Below, piece after piece: positions 21,650 to 29,700 of a DNA stretch of 45,252 nucleotides. The translations under genes were made by a program, and so were the position numbers. Source of the DNA: a virus. The stretch lies in IMG/VR virus record IMGVR_UViG_3300030104_005616, positions 2,158 through 47,409 of that record; one strand, 5' to 3'. The first letter of the stretch is position 1. The number at the start of each line of letters is the position of its first letter. The notes beneath the pieces are model-generated. The model was given only the letters and a program-made list of their open reading frames with translations. It ran no database searches and was not told the DNA's origin.

Positions 21650-22090
21650 TTATTCAGTTGTCGTATCAGTTTCAACAACTTCAATTTCAAAATTAAGGTT
21701 TTTACCACTTAAAGGATGATTAAAGTCAAGTGTTACACTGTCTTCGCCAAATGATTTAATTGTTGCGGGCAATGGTTGTCCGTCAGGGCCTCTCATCTCT
21801 ACAAGAGCACCTGGTACAAAATTAAAACCTTCTGGGAAGGTAGTTTTTGGTATTTCTCTAACGAGGGCAGCATTGGCAGAGCCATATGCTTCATCGGCTG
21901 TGAGCGATACTTTTTTGGTTTCGCCAACTTTCATGCCAATGACCGCATTTTCAAAACCCGAAATAACTTGACGTTCGCCAACTTTGAAGATTAACGGGTT
22001 TCCTCTAATTTTTGAATTATCAAATTCTGTTCCATCATCAAGGGTTCCAACATAATGGACTCCTATTGTCTGGCCTTTCTTTATTTTCAT
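21650..22090 (-). CDS. FKBP-type peptidyl-prolyl isomerase (SlyD-like)
   Basis: About 146 aa from the ATG at 22090 (AGAGAG site). Residues 3-60 form the split FKBP domain: IGVHYVGTLDDGTEFDNS, then VISGFENAVIGMKVGE. The insert has YGSANAALVREIP, and the end carries FNHPLSGKNLNFEIEV, the NHPL-x-GK signature of SlyD/FkpB-type proteins with an insert-in-flap domain. It isomerises Xaa-Pro bonds and may also act as a chaperone. A phage copy is unusual; it could assist folding of a virion or replication protein, or copy a host factor such as thioredoxin for polymerase processivity. It stands just after gp32. Confidence 0.88.
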   Translation of the reverse strand: MKIKKGQTIGVHYVGTLDDGTEFDNSKIRGNPLIFKVGERQVISGFENAVIGMKVGETKKVSLTADEAYGSANAALVREIPKTTFPEGFNFVPGALVEMRGPDGQPLPATIKSFGEDSVTLDFNHPLSGKNLNFEIEVVETDTTTE

Positions 22091-22116
22091 TAAAATCTCT
22101 CTTTTTAAAGTAAGTT

Positions 22117-22150
22117 GAGACATCCATAACCCCATGCCTCCCTGTGGGTC
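22117..22150 (-). repeat. Conserved hairpin repeat, copy C (upstream of the FKBP gene)
   Basis: On the minus strand: GACCCACAGG, then GAGGCAT, loop GGGGTTATGG, ATGTCTC. The stem is intact (22117-22123 with 22134-22140). It lies 27 bases before the FKBP start. The loop differs in three of ten bases from copies A and B, but the stem is conserved. Confidence 0.82.
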
Positions 22151-22170
22151 TTATACAAATTGGTGAATAG

Positions 22171-22202
22171 AGGGGGCGCAATTTTTAACCCGCTGGCCCC
22201 CT
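22171..22202 (-). other. GC-rich stem-loop in the gp32 3' region
   Basis: On the minus strand AGGGGGC (22196-22202) pairs with GCCCCCT (22171-22177) around an 18-base loop. It starts 15 bases past the gp32 stop and has no U-tract, so it is a poor terminator and may protect the 3' end of a processed transcript. Confidence 0.6.
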
Positions 22203-22216
22203 GTAGCGGCCCGTAT

Positions 22217-22978
22217 CTAACCGTTCATAAACTTTTGAAAAGCAGCATCTACCTTGCTTTCAGTGTTATATTTAGCTGTCTCCGAAGATCGCGACTCACT
22301 ATTTGCATCGGAGGAAAGATAATCATCCAAGAGGGCTTGTACCTCGGCGGTAGTATGCCGTTGGAAGAGAGTATCAATCTCTGGGACAGAACTAATCAAA
22401 TCATCACAATTAGCCACAGCATCATCACATAAAACGGATGGTCGCCTTCTTGGTTTCAATTGTGTCTTTGGAAACGATCCCGGTGTATTTGGGACCGTGT
22501 AGGTTAGTACGATATCAGTTCCTGTTTCTGGATGTGTTATATCTCCATAATCAGGATCCAATACATAACCCAAAAGGGTTTCATATGCGGTCTTACCATA
22601 AGACCAAACTTTTACTCCAGAAGATTCTTGGCCTCGTACCAAAACTGGGGAGTAATAACGCTTGCGAACAAACAATTTCTTTGCTTCTCGTTTTGCAGTG
22701 TCATTATTGTTTTGAACACCATCTCGCCACAATTGGGATGCGAAATCACAAATCGGACAATTTTCACCATCATTTTTCTTTGGACAGTAAATGCCGGGAT
22801 TTCTACCTACATTATAATGAAAATGATATTCCTTGAACGGATCGCCATCTTCAGTCGGCATAATGCGGATTGTTTGATCACCTTCTTGTGGTCGCCACTT
22901 GGTGCTATTTTCTTGTTTTTTGCCACCATTCTTGGAAGCTTCGAGTTTTGCTCTCATTGCGTCTAAATTTAAAGCCAT
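22217..22978 (-). CDS. Single-stranded DNA-binding protein (gp32-like)
   Basis: A 253-aa protein like T4 gp32 (301 aa). The N-terminal basic domain (MALNLDAMRAKLEASKNGGK) is the cooperative binding arm. The core has KEYHFHYNVGRNPGIYCPKK and then C-P-I-C, making a zinc site of His and Cys ligands, followed by KKLFVRKRYYSPVLV. The C-terminus is acidic and Ser-rich, as in gp32, where the tail contacts other replication proteins. It covers single strands in replication and recombination and works with UvsX. It has its own promoter and a stable 5' hairpin. Confidence 0.93.
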   Translation of the reverse strand: MALNLDAMRAKLEASKNGGKKQENSTKWRPQEGDQTIRIMPTEDGDPFKEYHFHYNVGRNPGIYCPKKNDGENCPICDFASQLWRDGVQNNNDTAKREAKKLFVRKRYYSPVLVRGQESSGVKVWSYGKTAYETLLGYVLDPDYGDITHPETGTDIVLTYTVPNTPGSFPKTQLKPRRRPSVLCDDAVANCDDLISSVPEIDTLFQRHTTAEVQALLDDYLSSDANSESRSSETAKYNTESKVDAAFQKFMNG

Positions 22979-23028
22979 TTTATTTTCTCCTATGAATTAA
23001 AAAGTTTTTTGCCGTTTTGGGCTAAAGT

Positions 23029-23048
23029 CGGGGGGCAAAAGCCCCCCG
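23029..23048 (-). promoter_or_regulatory. Very stable hairpin at the predicted 5' end of the gp32 mRNA
   Basis: On the minus strand CGGGGGGC, loop TTTT, GCCCCCCG: a perfect 8-bp stem with no A-T pair, in AT-rich surroundings. The promoter at 23057-23085 predicts a start near 23050, so the transcript would begin almost at the stem. It is followed by ACTTTAG, not a U-tract, which speaks against a terminator. A 5'-end mRNA stabiliser or regulatory element is likely. Confidence 0.7.
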
Positions 23049-23056
23049 CTGTTTAT

Positions 23057-23085
23057 ATTATAGCATGTTTATGCTTAACTGTCAA
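23057..23085 (-). promoter_or_regulatory. Sigma-70-type promoter for gp32
   Basis: On the minus strand: -35 TTGACA (23080-23085) overlapping the 3' end of the upstream small gene, 17-base spacer, -10 TATAAT (23057-23062) with TG one base upstream (extended -10). Confidence 0.87.
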
Positions 23086-23317
23086 ATGAAAATTGAACTG
23101 TTTTTTGTGAAAGTTGGCCGATTTGTGTATTTTTATTAAATGTTCGCCAACCTTTAGCTTGTACATCATAAACTGTTTCCATACCCTCGGAAAGCTTGCG
23201 TTTCTGACCTCCACTAAATACAGAACTCGGAACATCACTCTCACGAATGAAAGTCATTTCACGGGTATTACCACGCTTAGTTACAAAAGTTCCGGTATAT
23301 GCAGTGTAATTTTTCAT
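23075..23317 (-). CDS. Hypothetical small beta-rich protein
   Basis: The 80-aa protein has a repeated beta pattern (YTAYTGTFVTKRGNTREMTFI, then a VYDVQAKGWRTFN end), suggesting a small barrel. I recall similar short proteins in marine phages, without a known function. It is the only gene between the promoter at 23367 and the gp32 promoter, so it is a one-gene transcript or reads through to gp32. The stop lies inside the -35 of the gp32 promoter. Confidence 0.72.
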   Translation of the reverse strand: MKNYTAYTGTFVTKRGNTREMTFIRESDVPSSVFSGGQKRKLSEGMETVYDVQAKGWRTFNKNTQIGQLSQKTVQFSFDS

Positions 23318-23366
23318 TTTTTCTCCTATTTTGTTGTTGTTTTGTTTTGTCTTTATCGACTCTTTG

Positions 23367-23394
23367 AATATAACATAAAATTATCTTTTGTCAA
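23367..23394 (-). promoter_or_regulatory. Sigma-70-type promoter for the 80-aa gene
   Basis: On the minus strand: -35 TTGACA (23389-23394), 16-base spacer, -10 TATATT (23367-23372) with TG upstream (extended -10). It is ten bases past the stop of the tubulin-like gene. Confidence 0.75.
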
Positions 23395-23403
23395 ATAATT
23401 TTT

Positions 23404-24210
23404 TTATATTTTTTCTTGAATAAAGTGTGTAGACTTAATTGAATAGAAATATGATCTTTCATGCGGAGAAGAGAAGATAGCAAAAGATGAAAAAAGACTT
23501 TTTTCTTTGTCTTGGGCTACCCTATCTTTAATCGACATTAACAAACCACTCTCCTGATGTAAATCATCTTCATTGATACTATACATGTAACCAGCTTCAG
23601 TTATGTTGTCAAGGGGAAATAACAACTTTTCTTCATCTTCATCGAGAAGACCAACAGAAAATGTTCTTATCCGAGAAACTTCTTTTGTCTCTGCTATTGT
23701 TCCAAGGACTGGCTCTGATTGTTTAAAATATTCGTATGTTTCGACAATATTAGCGATTGTGTTATTCGCGTTTCTATAAACATCGCTAATTGGACCTTCA
23801 CCGGCAATGCTCACCAAGGCTGTATTAGAAACAAGATAAAGAGAATTCAAAAGCCCAGATCGAGCAAACTCTTGCAATACATTAAATGCTACTTTATCTT
23901 GCTTAATTTGTATTGGTGTAGATAATAGAGAATCTGGGATTAAATAAACAACATTTAGTTTTTTATTTTTTATCTTCTCCAAGATTCTCAGAGTTGCACC
24001 AGAGGTTTTTGAAGCACCGCAAACAAAAACCCAGCATTCTTTTTGAGAGAATGTAAGTTCTTTCTTTAATGAGGGGCATTTGTTTTCATAATCCTCAACA
24101 GTTTTACATGTTTTCGGAAACATACCAGGGCCGATAAGAATTTTCTTATGACCTTTACTAAAACAATTAGCGACTTTACAGCCCGCTGTTCCTATACCTA
24201 TTACTACCAT
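23404..24210 (-). CDS. Diverged tubulin/FtsZ-like protein
   Basis: A 268-aa protein. The start VVIGIGTAGCKVANCF follows the FtsZ/tubulin nucleotide-binding T1 loop (G-x-G-x-x-G-x-x-x-x-N). At residues 58-73, ECWVFVCGASKTSGAT stands where FtsZ has the GGGTGTG T4 signature, then comes a helix and NVVYLIPD, a second helix NVLQEFARSGLL, and a strand with VSNTALVSI. The order of strands and helices matches the FtsZ GTPase half, but the glycine signature has lost its canonical form, so GTP binding may be weak or altered. The C-terminal part (about 160-268) is shorter than in FtsZ. It lies between the polymerase and the gp32 region. Alternatives: another Rossmann-type nucleotide-binding protein. Confidence 0.6.
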   Translation of the reverse strand: MVVIGIGTAGCKVANCFSKGHKKILIGPGMFPKTCKTVEDYENKCPSLKKELTFSQKECWVFVCGASKTSGATLRILEKIKNKKLNVVYLIPDSLLSTPIQIKQDKVAFNVLQEFARSGLLNSLYLVSNTALVSIAGEGPISDVYRNANNTIANIVETYEYFKQSEPVLGTIAETKEVSRIRTFSVGLLDEDEEKLLFPLDNITEAGYMYSINEDDLHQESGLLMSIKDRVAQDKEKSLFSSFAIFSSPHERSYFYSIKSTHFIQEKI

Positions 24211-25394
24211 GGGACTTCCTCCAAGTCTTTTAAATTGTGTCCGATTTGTACTGATGTCTTAAACCTACCCAAAGAGGTGTCGCTAAAGATTTCAACCAAA
24301 GTCGGAAGTATATGTCTTTCTGATAAATCCATATCAATTGTAACACAATCATGCACAACTGACTGGACAAATGATTTCTTATTCTTTAATAACTTATTAA
24401 CCTTAACTGCTGATTGTAAGCAATTGTCTGATGAAGAAGATTGCAGAAGATAATTTAAAGCATGAAAGTCATCGGCTTCTATCTTTCTCCCGAAAGGAGT
24501 TGATACTATATTATTATTATAATGTTTATTTAGTATCTGTTCTCTCGTATAATGTCTTTCGGTCTCTTGATCATTTGAATTCGGATTGTACAACCAAGCA
24601 AAGAATCGCTGTTTTGCTTTTGATCTCTCGGTTATATTATGATAAATGTTCTTCATATTCCATTCGTGAATATCTTCTTCTGGTTGTTCTTTTCCAGCGA
24701 GAGAAATTAGTGTTCTGATCTCTGCTCCGTTAAAGTCAAGTTGGACAAAAACATCGTTGGTTGGAACTACACAATCAGCGATTTCTTTCTTGAGATTTAG
24801 GATTGGAAAAGAGCCCGGTTTCGTAGTCAATCTTCCGGTCACAGACCCCCATACATCGTACAGAATCGGGGTATTTTCACCCTTAACTTGTTCGAAAAGA
24901 TACTTGGCCTTCCTATCATGCTTGCTATATCTATAGAGCCGATTTAGGTCGATTACGGGGATTTTTTGTGAAATATCATCACACAACTCCATTACATCTA
25001 CCATGTGCTGGTGGTTCTGTGGCTTCTCATAATTCTCAAATACCCAATTGGTTATATCGTTCTTGATCTCACAATAATGTCGAAGATGTTGTTGAGGAAC
25101 AATCTCAAATAAACAAACATCATCAAACTTTATCTTGGCATTTGCTGTTGCTCTCAAGAAGCTCCGAATCTTGCGAGAATAGACTTCATACCTGTCTTGA
25201 AGGTGGACGGGGCCGACTTTACCAATTTCTCGACCACCGCAAAAGATAGAGCCATAATTGATGTTCCGACCAAGAAGATGAGAAGACCACTCCCAAGTCC
25301 GATCAAGGTTGCTTGGGAAATTGTCGTAAATAAAGCTTCCGTTATAATAGATTCCATAGCACTCTCTCCTGTCATCTAATATTTGAAATGTCAT
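24204..25394 (-). CDS. Family A DNA polymerase, exonuclease-less short form
   Basis: A 396-aa polymerase domain. Motif A is LDFNGAEIR (residues 219-227, catalytic Asp220). The O-helix has R257, K261, F265 and Y269 at the spacing of E. coli R754/K758/F762/Y766. Motif C is VVHDCVTID (Asp349), with Cys in place of the usual Glu. GRLTTKPGSFPILNL precedes motif A as in Pol I. The protein has no room for a 3'-5' exonuclease domain: only about 180 residues come before the palm, and they show no D-x-E. The N-terminus seems a conserved family-specific region. It starts at TAATG, coupled to the upstream structural gene. Proofreading, if any, is encoded elsewhere. Confidence 0.9.
   Translation of the reverse strand: MTFQILDDRRECYGIYYNGSFIYDNFPSNLDRTWEWSSHLLGRNINYGSIFCGGREIGKVGPVHLQDRYEVYSRKIRSFLRATANAKIKFDDVCLFEIVPQQHLRHYCEIKNDITNWVFENYEKPQNHQHMVDVMELCDDISQKIPVIDLNRLYRYSKHDRKAKYLFEQVKGENTPILYDVWGSVTGRLTTKPGSFPILNLKKEIADCVVPTNDVFVQLDFNGAEIRTLISLAGKEQPEEDIHEWNMKNIYHNITERSKAKQRFFAWLYNPNSNDQETERHYTREQILNKHYNNNIVSTPFGRKIEADDFHALNYLLQSSSSDNCLQSAVKVNKLLKNKKSFVQSVVHDCVTIDMDLSERHILPTLVEIFSDTSLGRFKTSVQIGHNLKDLEEVPW
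25154..25357 (-). CDS. Possible overprinted small membrane protein (inside the polymerase gene)
   Basis: A 67-aa ORF in another frame of the polymerase N-terminal region. It starts at the ATG at 25357 with an excellent AGGAGAG site six bases upstream, has one strong hydrophobic helix (ATLIGLGSGLLIFLVGTSIM, about residues 15-34) and a basic amphipathic C-terminus, SILARFGAS. The shape fits a small phage membrane or tail-associated protein. The polymerase frame over it also looks genuine, so this would be an overprinted gene or only a shadow. Confidence 0.35.
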   Translation of the reverse strand: MESIITEALFTTISQATLIGLGSGLLIFLVGTSIMALSFAVVEKLVKSAPSTFKTGMKSILARFGAS

Positions 25395-26689
25395 TAATAC
25401 CCCCCGCTTGATCCTCCGCTTGAGCCACCGCCAGATTCACTGGGTGGCATAATTTTAACTGCTTCAATAGAGGGTTCATTTTTTTGCTTCTGTTGATCTT
25501 TGTGAATAATGTAATTTATTCCACCATATTTGGTTTTGTAAGTTCTTTGAAATGTAGTATTAATATACCACATAGCTTTCGTCTTGTCAAGGTATTTTGT
25601 TGTTTTTAATTTGTTTAAAAGCATTTTCATAATATCTTTATCTAAATTGTATTGTTCTTCTATATTTCTAATTTTAGCATATGTCAAGAGCCAATATGAC
25701 ATAGGTATGTTGTGCTGTACATCAAATGGGGTCACGGGGGTTCTATCTTTTATAGTTGAAGATATTTTTCTAGAACATTTATAATTTGATATTTTTTCAA
25801 ACGGAAAAGTCGCAGCCAATAAGTTATAACCATCAATTAATTTGTTCTGAAGAAAGTCATAATCAACACGATAAGCATAATTGTATTGAGTAGCAAAAAG
25901 ATCAATAGTATTGAAAACATTGTTTTGTTCTGCGAATGGTAAGAGAGCAGGTGATAAAATATCTGCTACCATCAAAGTTGGTGACAATTGGGATATCAAA
26001 AAACCATTAGCCAAACAAACTTTAGTGTAATATGGAAAACAAGGGCTATTCAAAACCATTTCTTCAATATCAGCATCGACTCCAAATTCTAAGCCCCCAA
26101 TGTCCAATGCAACACCAGAAGTGAATATATTTGATGTTGTAGAGCGTTGAAAAGAGGTAAATGTAAAAGGAATGTGGTTTAGGGTGCTTTTTAGAAAACT
26201 AATGAAGTGGTTAACAAAATGTTCAAATTTTATTACTTCTTTTTTAAGATCTTTTCCCACCAAATGATCAAATACAAATCTATTCATTAAGTTATCAATA
26301 TATTCATTATATAAATTAATTGGTGATTGATATGATTTTTTAATATTAAATCTAGAAAATATAGGATCATCACTTGGAATAATTGAATTTACCTTAGCTG
26401 ATTCCATGGCATTTTTTACTGATTGGAAGGCATCGACAACAAATCCAAATGCTCGATGTGTGGTTTCAGTGTTTTCCTCAGAAATAATAGGCTTCATTTT
26501 TGATTCATCAGGGTAAACAGTATTTAGTATAGTATCAACACGGCCATATAAAACATATTCTGCATAGCTAAAGTCTCTTATTCCCGGTTGATAGAAAATT
26601 GAAGGGAATGCCTCATTTCTATACAACCCTCTGTAAAAGAAGTTGTTAATCGAGGATTGTGTTGTGTTTTTTCCTTTAAAATATGCCAT
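25394..26689 (-). CDS. Putative virion structural protein with Gly/Ser tail
   Basis: The 431-aa protein is rich in Asn, Tyr and Phe, mixed alpha/beta, and ends in a flexible tail of about 15 Gly/Ser residues with a terminal Tyr. No motif I know is visible. It follows the 1719-aa baseplate-type gene by 21 bases and is the last gene of the structural block before replication genes, so a baseplate or tail-tip role is likely. The Gly/Ser tail could be an unstructured linker or a binding terminus. A CDS is certain; the function is not. Confidence 0.72.
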   Translation of the reverse strand: MAYFKGKNTTQSSINNFFYRGLYRNEAFPSIFYQPGIRDFSYAEYVLYGRVDTILNTVYPDESKMKPIISEENTETTHRAFGFVVDAFQSVKNAMESAKVNSIIPSDDPIFSRFNIKKSYQSPINLYNEYIDNLMNRFVFDHLVGKDLKKEVIKFEHFVNHFISFLKSTLNHIPFTFTSFQRSTTSNIFTSGVALDIGGLEFGVDADIEEMVLNSPCFPYYTKVCLANGFLISQLSPTLMVADILSPALLPFAEQNNVFNTIDLFATQYNYAYRVDYDFLQNKLIDGYNLLAATFPFEKISNYKCSRKISSTIKDRTPVTPFDVQHNIPMSYWLLTYAKIRNIEEQYNLDKDIMKMLLNKLKTTKYLDKTKAMWYINTTFQRTYKTKYGGINYIIHKDQQKQKNEPSIEAVKIMPPSESGGGSSGGSSGGY

Positions 26690-26710
26690 GTTGTTTTTTT
26701 CCGTAATCCT

Positions 26711-29700
26711 TTATTTGCTGTAATCGACAGTCCGTTTTTTCCACAACTTTTTACCTGCTTTCTTCTTAGCATTAACTTGAATGGTTTGTCGCAGGGCATT
26801 ATCAACTGCATCGACACATTTAAGATCTCTTGCGGGGGTCTTTGCTGTGATTTCTTCTTCTTCTTGTCTTGTTGTAATAGTTTTTCCATCAATGGCCATC
26901 ATTCTAGATTCTCCATCGCCAGAATATTGAAATAATGCAGTCAATTTAGTATTGTACCCTTGAGGAGATATTGTAGATTCAACCTTAGTTATGGTGTGAT
27001 AACCTCCAATGCCCAACTGGTTGGCCACTGATCTGTTTCGGCCACCAACAGTTGGGTCCCAATGGCTACCCCCAAAGTTTCGAGGGTCAATAAATATTTC
27101 CATACCGGGATAAAAAATTGTATTACCAAAAAGCTCAATATCCACATTATGAACAGCACCAAGTTGCAACAAACCATAGGTCCCTTGGTTATAATACCTT
27201 GCTTCTCGCAAATAAGCCATTTCACTTTTAGAAAATTTTATATTTTTCATAAGGCCGCGATTTAATCCTATGTGAAAATGATATGTGCCATTTTCTTCAT
27301 CTATATATTTCATACCTCTACCTTGATGAGTAGAAGTAAGTGTAGGAGATACTGGATATATTAAATTATAATCATAATACCCTTCCAATGGTACTCTGAC
27401 ACCTTCAATCTCGTCGCCTTGTGGGATTGGAAGACAAGCGTGCCAATCGTCGAATCCGCTACCTGGTGCGTGCCAATTGTCTACATTTATAATGGTTGGG
27501 TCGTAATCAGTATCGCCTTCTTCCAGCATTTCCAAAATGCGATCTTTTATAACACCGAATCTGTCTTCCCATTTGGTTGCATTTTTGTCTTCAGTTTTTA
27601 TCTCCTCATTGGCATCTAATTCGGATGTAAGATACGAGTGTGTAGACCAACCAGTTGGGTAACCAATTCCTCTAATTTGAGTAGTTTGAAACATTAAGGA
27701 AACATCTATTTGTCTATTAATACAAACTTCGGTCATTAAGTCCACAGCAGCTTCTAAAAGATCCTTAATAAAATCCATCAAAGGATAAATCGTTCTTCCC
27801 GATTTTATAACATTATCGACCATCCATTCATTAAAATATTGTGCTGAAATTGGAATATCGGCTATATTTGCTGAGAAGATTGGTTTTTTACTATTATAAT
27901 CTGTATATATGAACGATGACAATAGAGGAACATATCGTTCCATGCCTGGTATACGTTTATGATATTCTAAAGTGCTCTCTTCTTGAGCATCAAAATCTGG
28001 GGGCGGAGCATACATCGGCATATAAAGACAATCCATTACGGTGTGAAGAATGTCTCCTAAGAAATAAAAGCCAACTTCTTTTTGTGTTTTAAAATCTGTA
28101 TCAACGGGAGTAATAAGATGATAATATTTGTCGCCGATTGGTTTTGGGGCTGAAGTGGAATATGATTTTAAATATTCATTTACTTGGTCTCTATTAAAAG
28201 CAACAGATCTATACAAGCCTCTTTCTTTTAATCGCTTTACAATAGAGCCCTGCGCGGCTTTTATAAGTTTTTCTTCTCTTCTTGCTTGTGCTATCCTGAG
28301 AGCATCAATTTCTTCTACTCTACAATCGGAACTATCAAGTAATTTTTTTAATTCATCTTGCATTGAAGCTCTAAAAAATTCTATTTGAGGAGTCGAAAGA
28401 GCATTAACTTTCGCAGTTTTACTTACTGATTCTGCATATGCAGCATAAGTTATTCTAAGTTCAACAGTTCCATCATTTCTAAAGTCTATTTCATGATCTA
28501 TTTTATTCAACAAAAAAGTTTTGTTTACCGTTTCTAAGGCTTTTTTCATTTTAGGCAGTAGATTATTTTTAGAATTTTTTAAGTGTTGCGCCATTACTTT
28601 CGCTGAAAGCTTCTTGCCTTTTTTATTAAACTCTGCTTCTTTATGAGCATTCCGTCTGTTGGCTTCCTTAACTTCTCTACTCCACAATAAATTTTTAAAT
28701 TGCCTGTCATCGCGAATTTGCCACCCAACATCTGCTCTAATTCTAAAGTTTGCTGGTTGGTATTCGTTGGGATGGATAGAATTTGTATTGGTGGGATATA
28801 AAAGTAGGTCAATATATTTATATTCTTTACCCGGCTGGCCTCTGGTTCTTGTTAATTCATCAAACGACTGAAAAAAGAGAACCAATTCGGCATTGATATC
28901 TTTTTTGGCGGTGGCTGGGGTTGTTCCTTCGTATGACCAATTAAAACTTTTAATACCGCCGCCACGGCCTCTTGATATAGTAGAAGCATCTCGAAGGCTT
29001 TTTATTTCATCAGTGGAAACAAAATTTTCAAATATAAATTCTTTTTCAACTTCTTTGCCATTGTTATCAGTTACTCTAAATAATCTTATTTTTGGAACCA
29101 AAGCCGCTTGAAGCTCTGGGGTTAAATCCATAAAGGGTCGGGCTGCAACAACATCGGGGGCGATTAGTATATTAGAAATTTGGTGATATCTTCCTCCAGA
29201 TTCACCAAGCATATGAAAGCGATCACCAAAAGGAGTCACAACATAACCAGATTCAGTTTTCTTTCTATGTATTGTAAAAAACTCTTGACCGGTTTTTGTG
29301 GGTCTTGGATCGGGTCCCAACTGGTTTTCTTGCACGGCCATCATATCAATTATATCTTCATGAAAAGCATCCCTAAATGCTTCAAGATTTGTCAACAACA
29401 GACATTGATCAATATTTTTTGCTCTTTGTTGTAATAATTCTTTTATTTCTTCGGGATCTAAATCATCATCATCAGCATCAGGAACAGGCGATGGTAAATC
29501 AAACTCGAATGGTGTATTGGCATTAAGACCGACTTTACCGGGTGCAATGCCTTCTGTTTCAAGTGCTGCTTTAATCTCATCATTGCTCATTTTGGCTCTC
29601 TTGCCATAAAGAACAATAGCAAAACGCTGGACACATTGGGTCACCGTTTGTTGGTGACGAAGCCATTCATTAACTTTTACTGCGGCTGAGTTTACAGAAT

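Noticed and set aside
22171-22202. Terminator after gp32
   Set aside because: The stem is GC-rich but the loop is long and no U-tract follows, so it is listed only as a stem-loop.
17597-25394. A complete Z-genome (diaminopurine) pathway, suggested by a PurA/PurZ-type enzyme and a family A polymerase
   Set aside because: The catalytic Asp of PurA is kept, the NKCD motif fits GTP use, and neither a DatZ-type HD hydrolase nor a MazZ-type pyrophosphatase is in the window.
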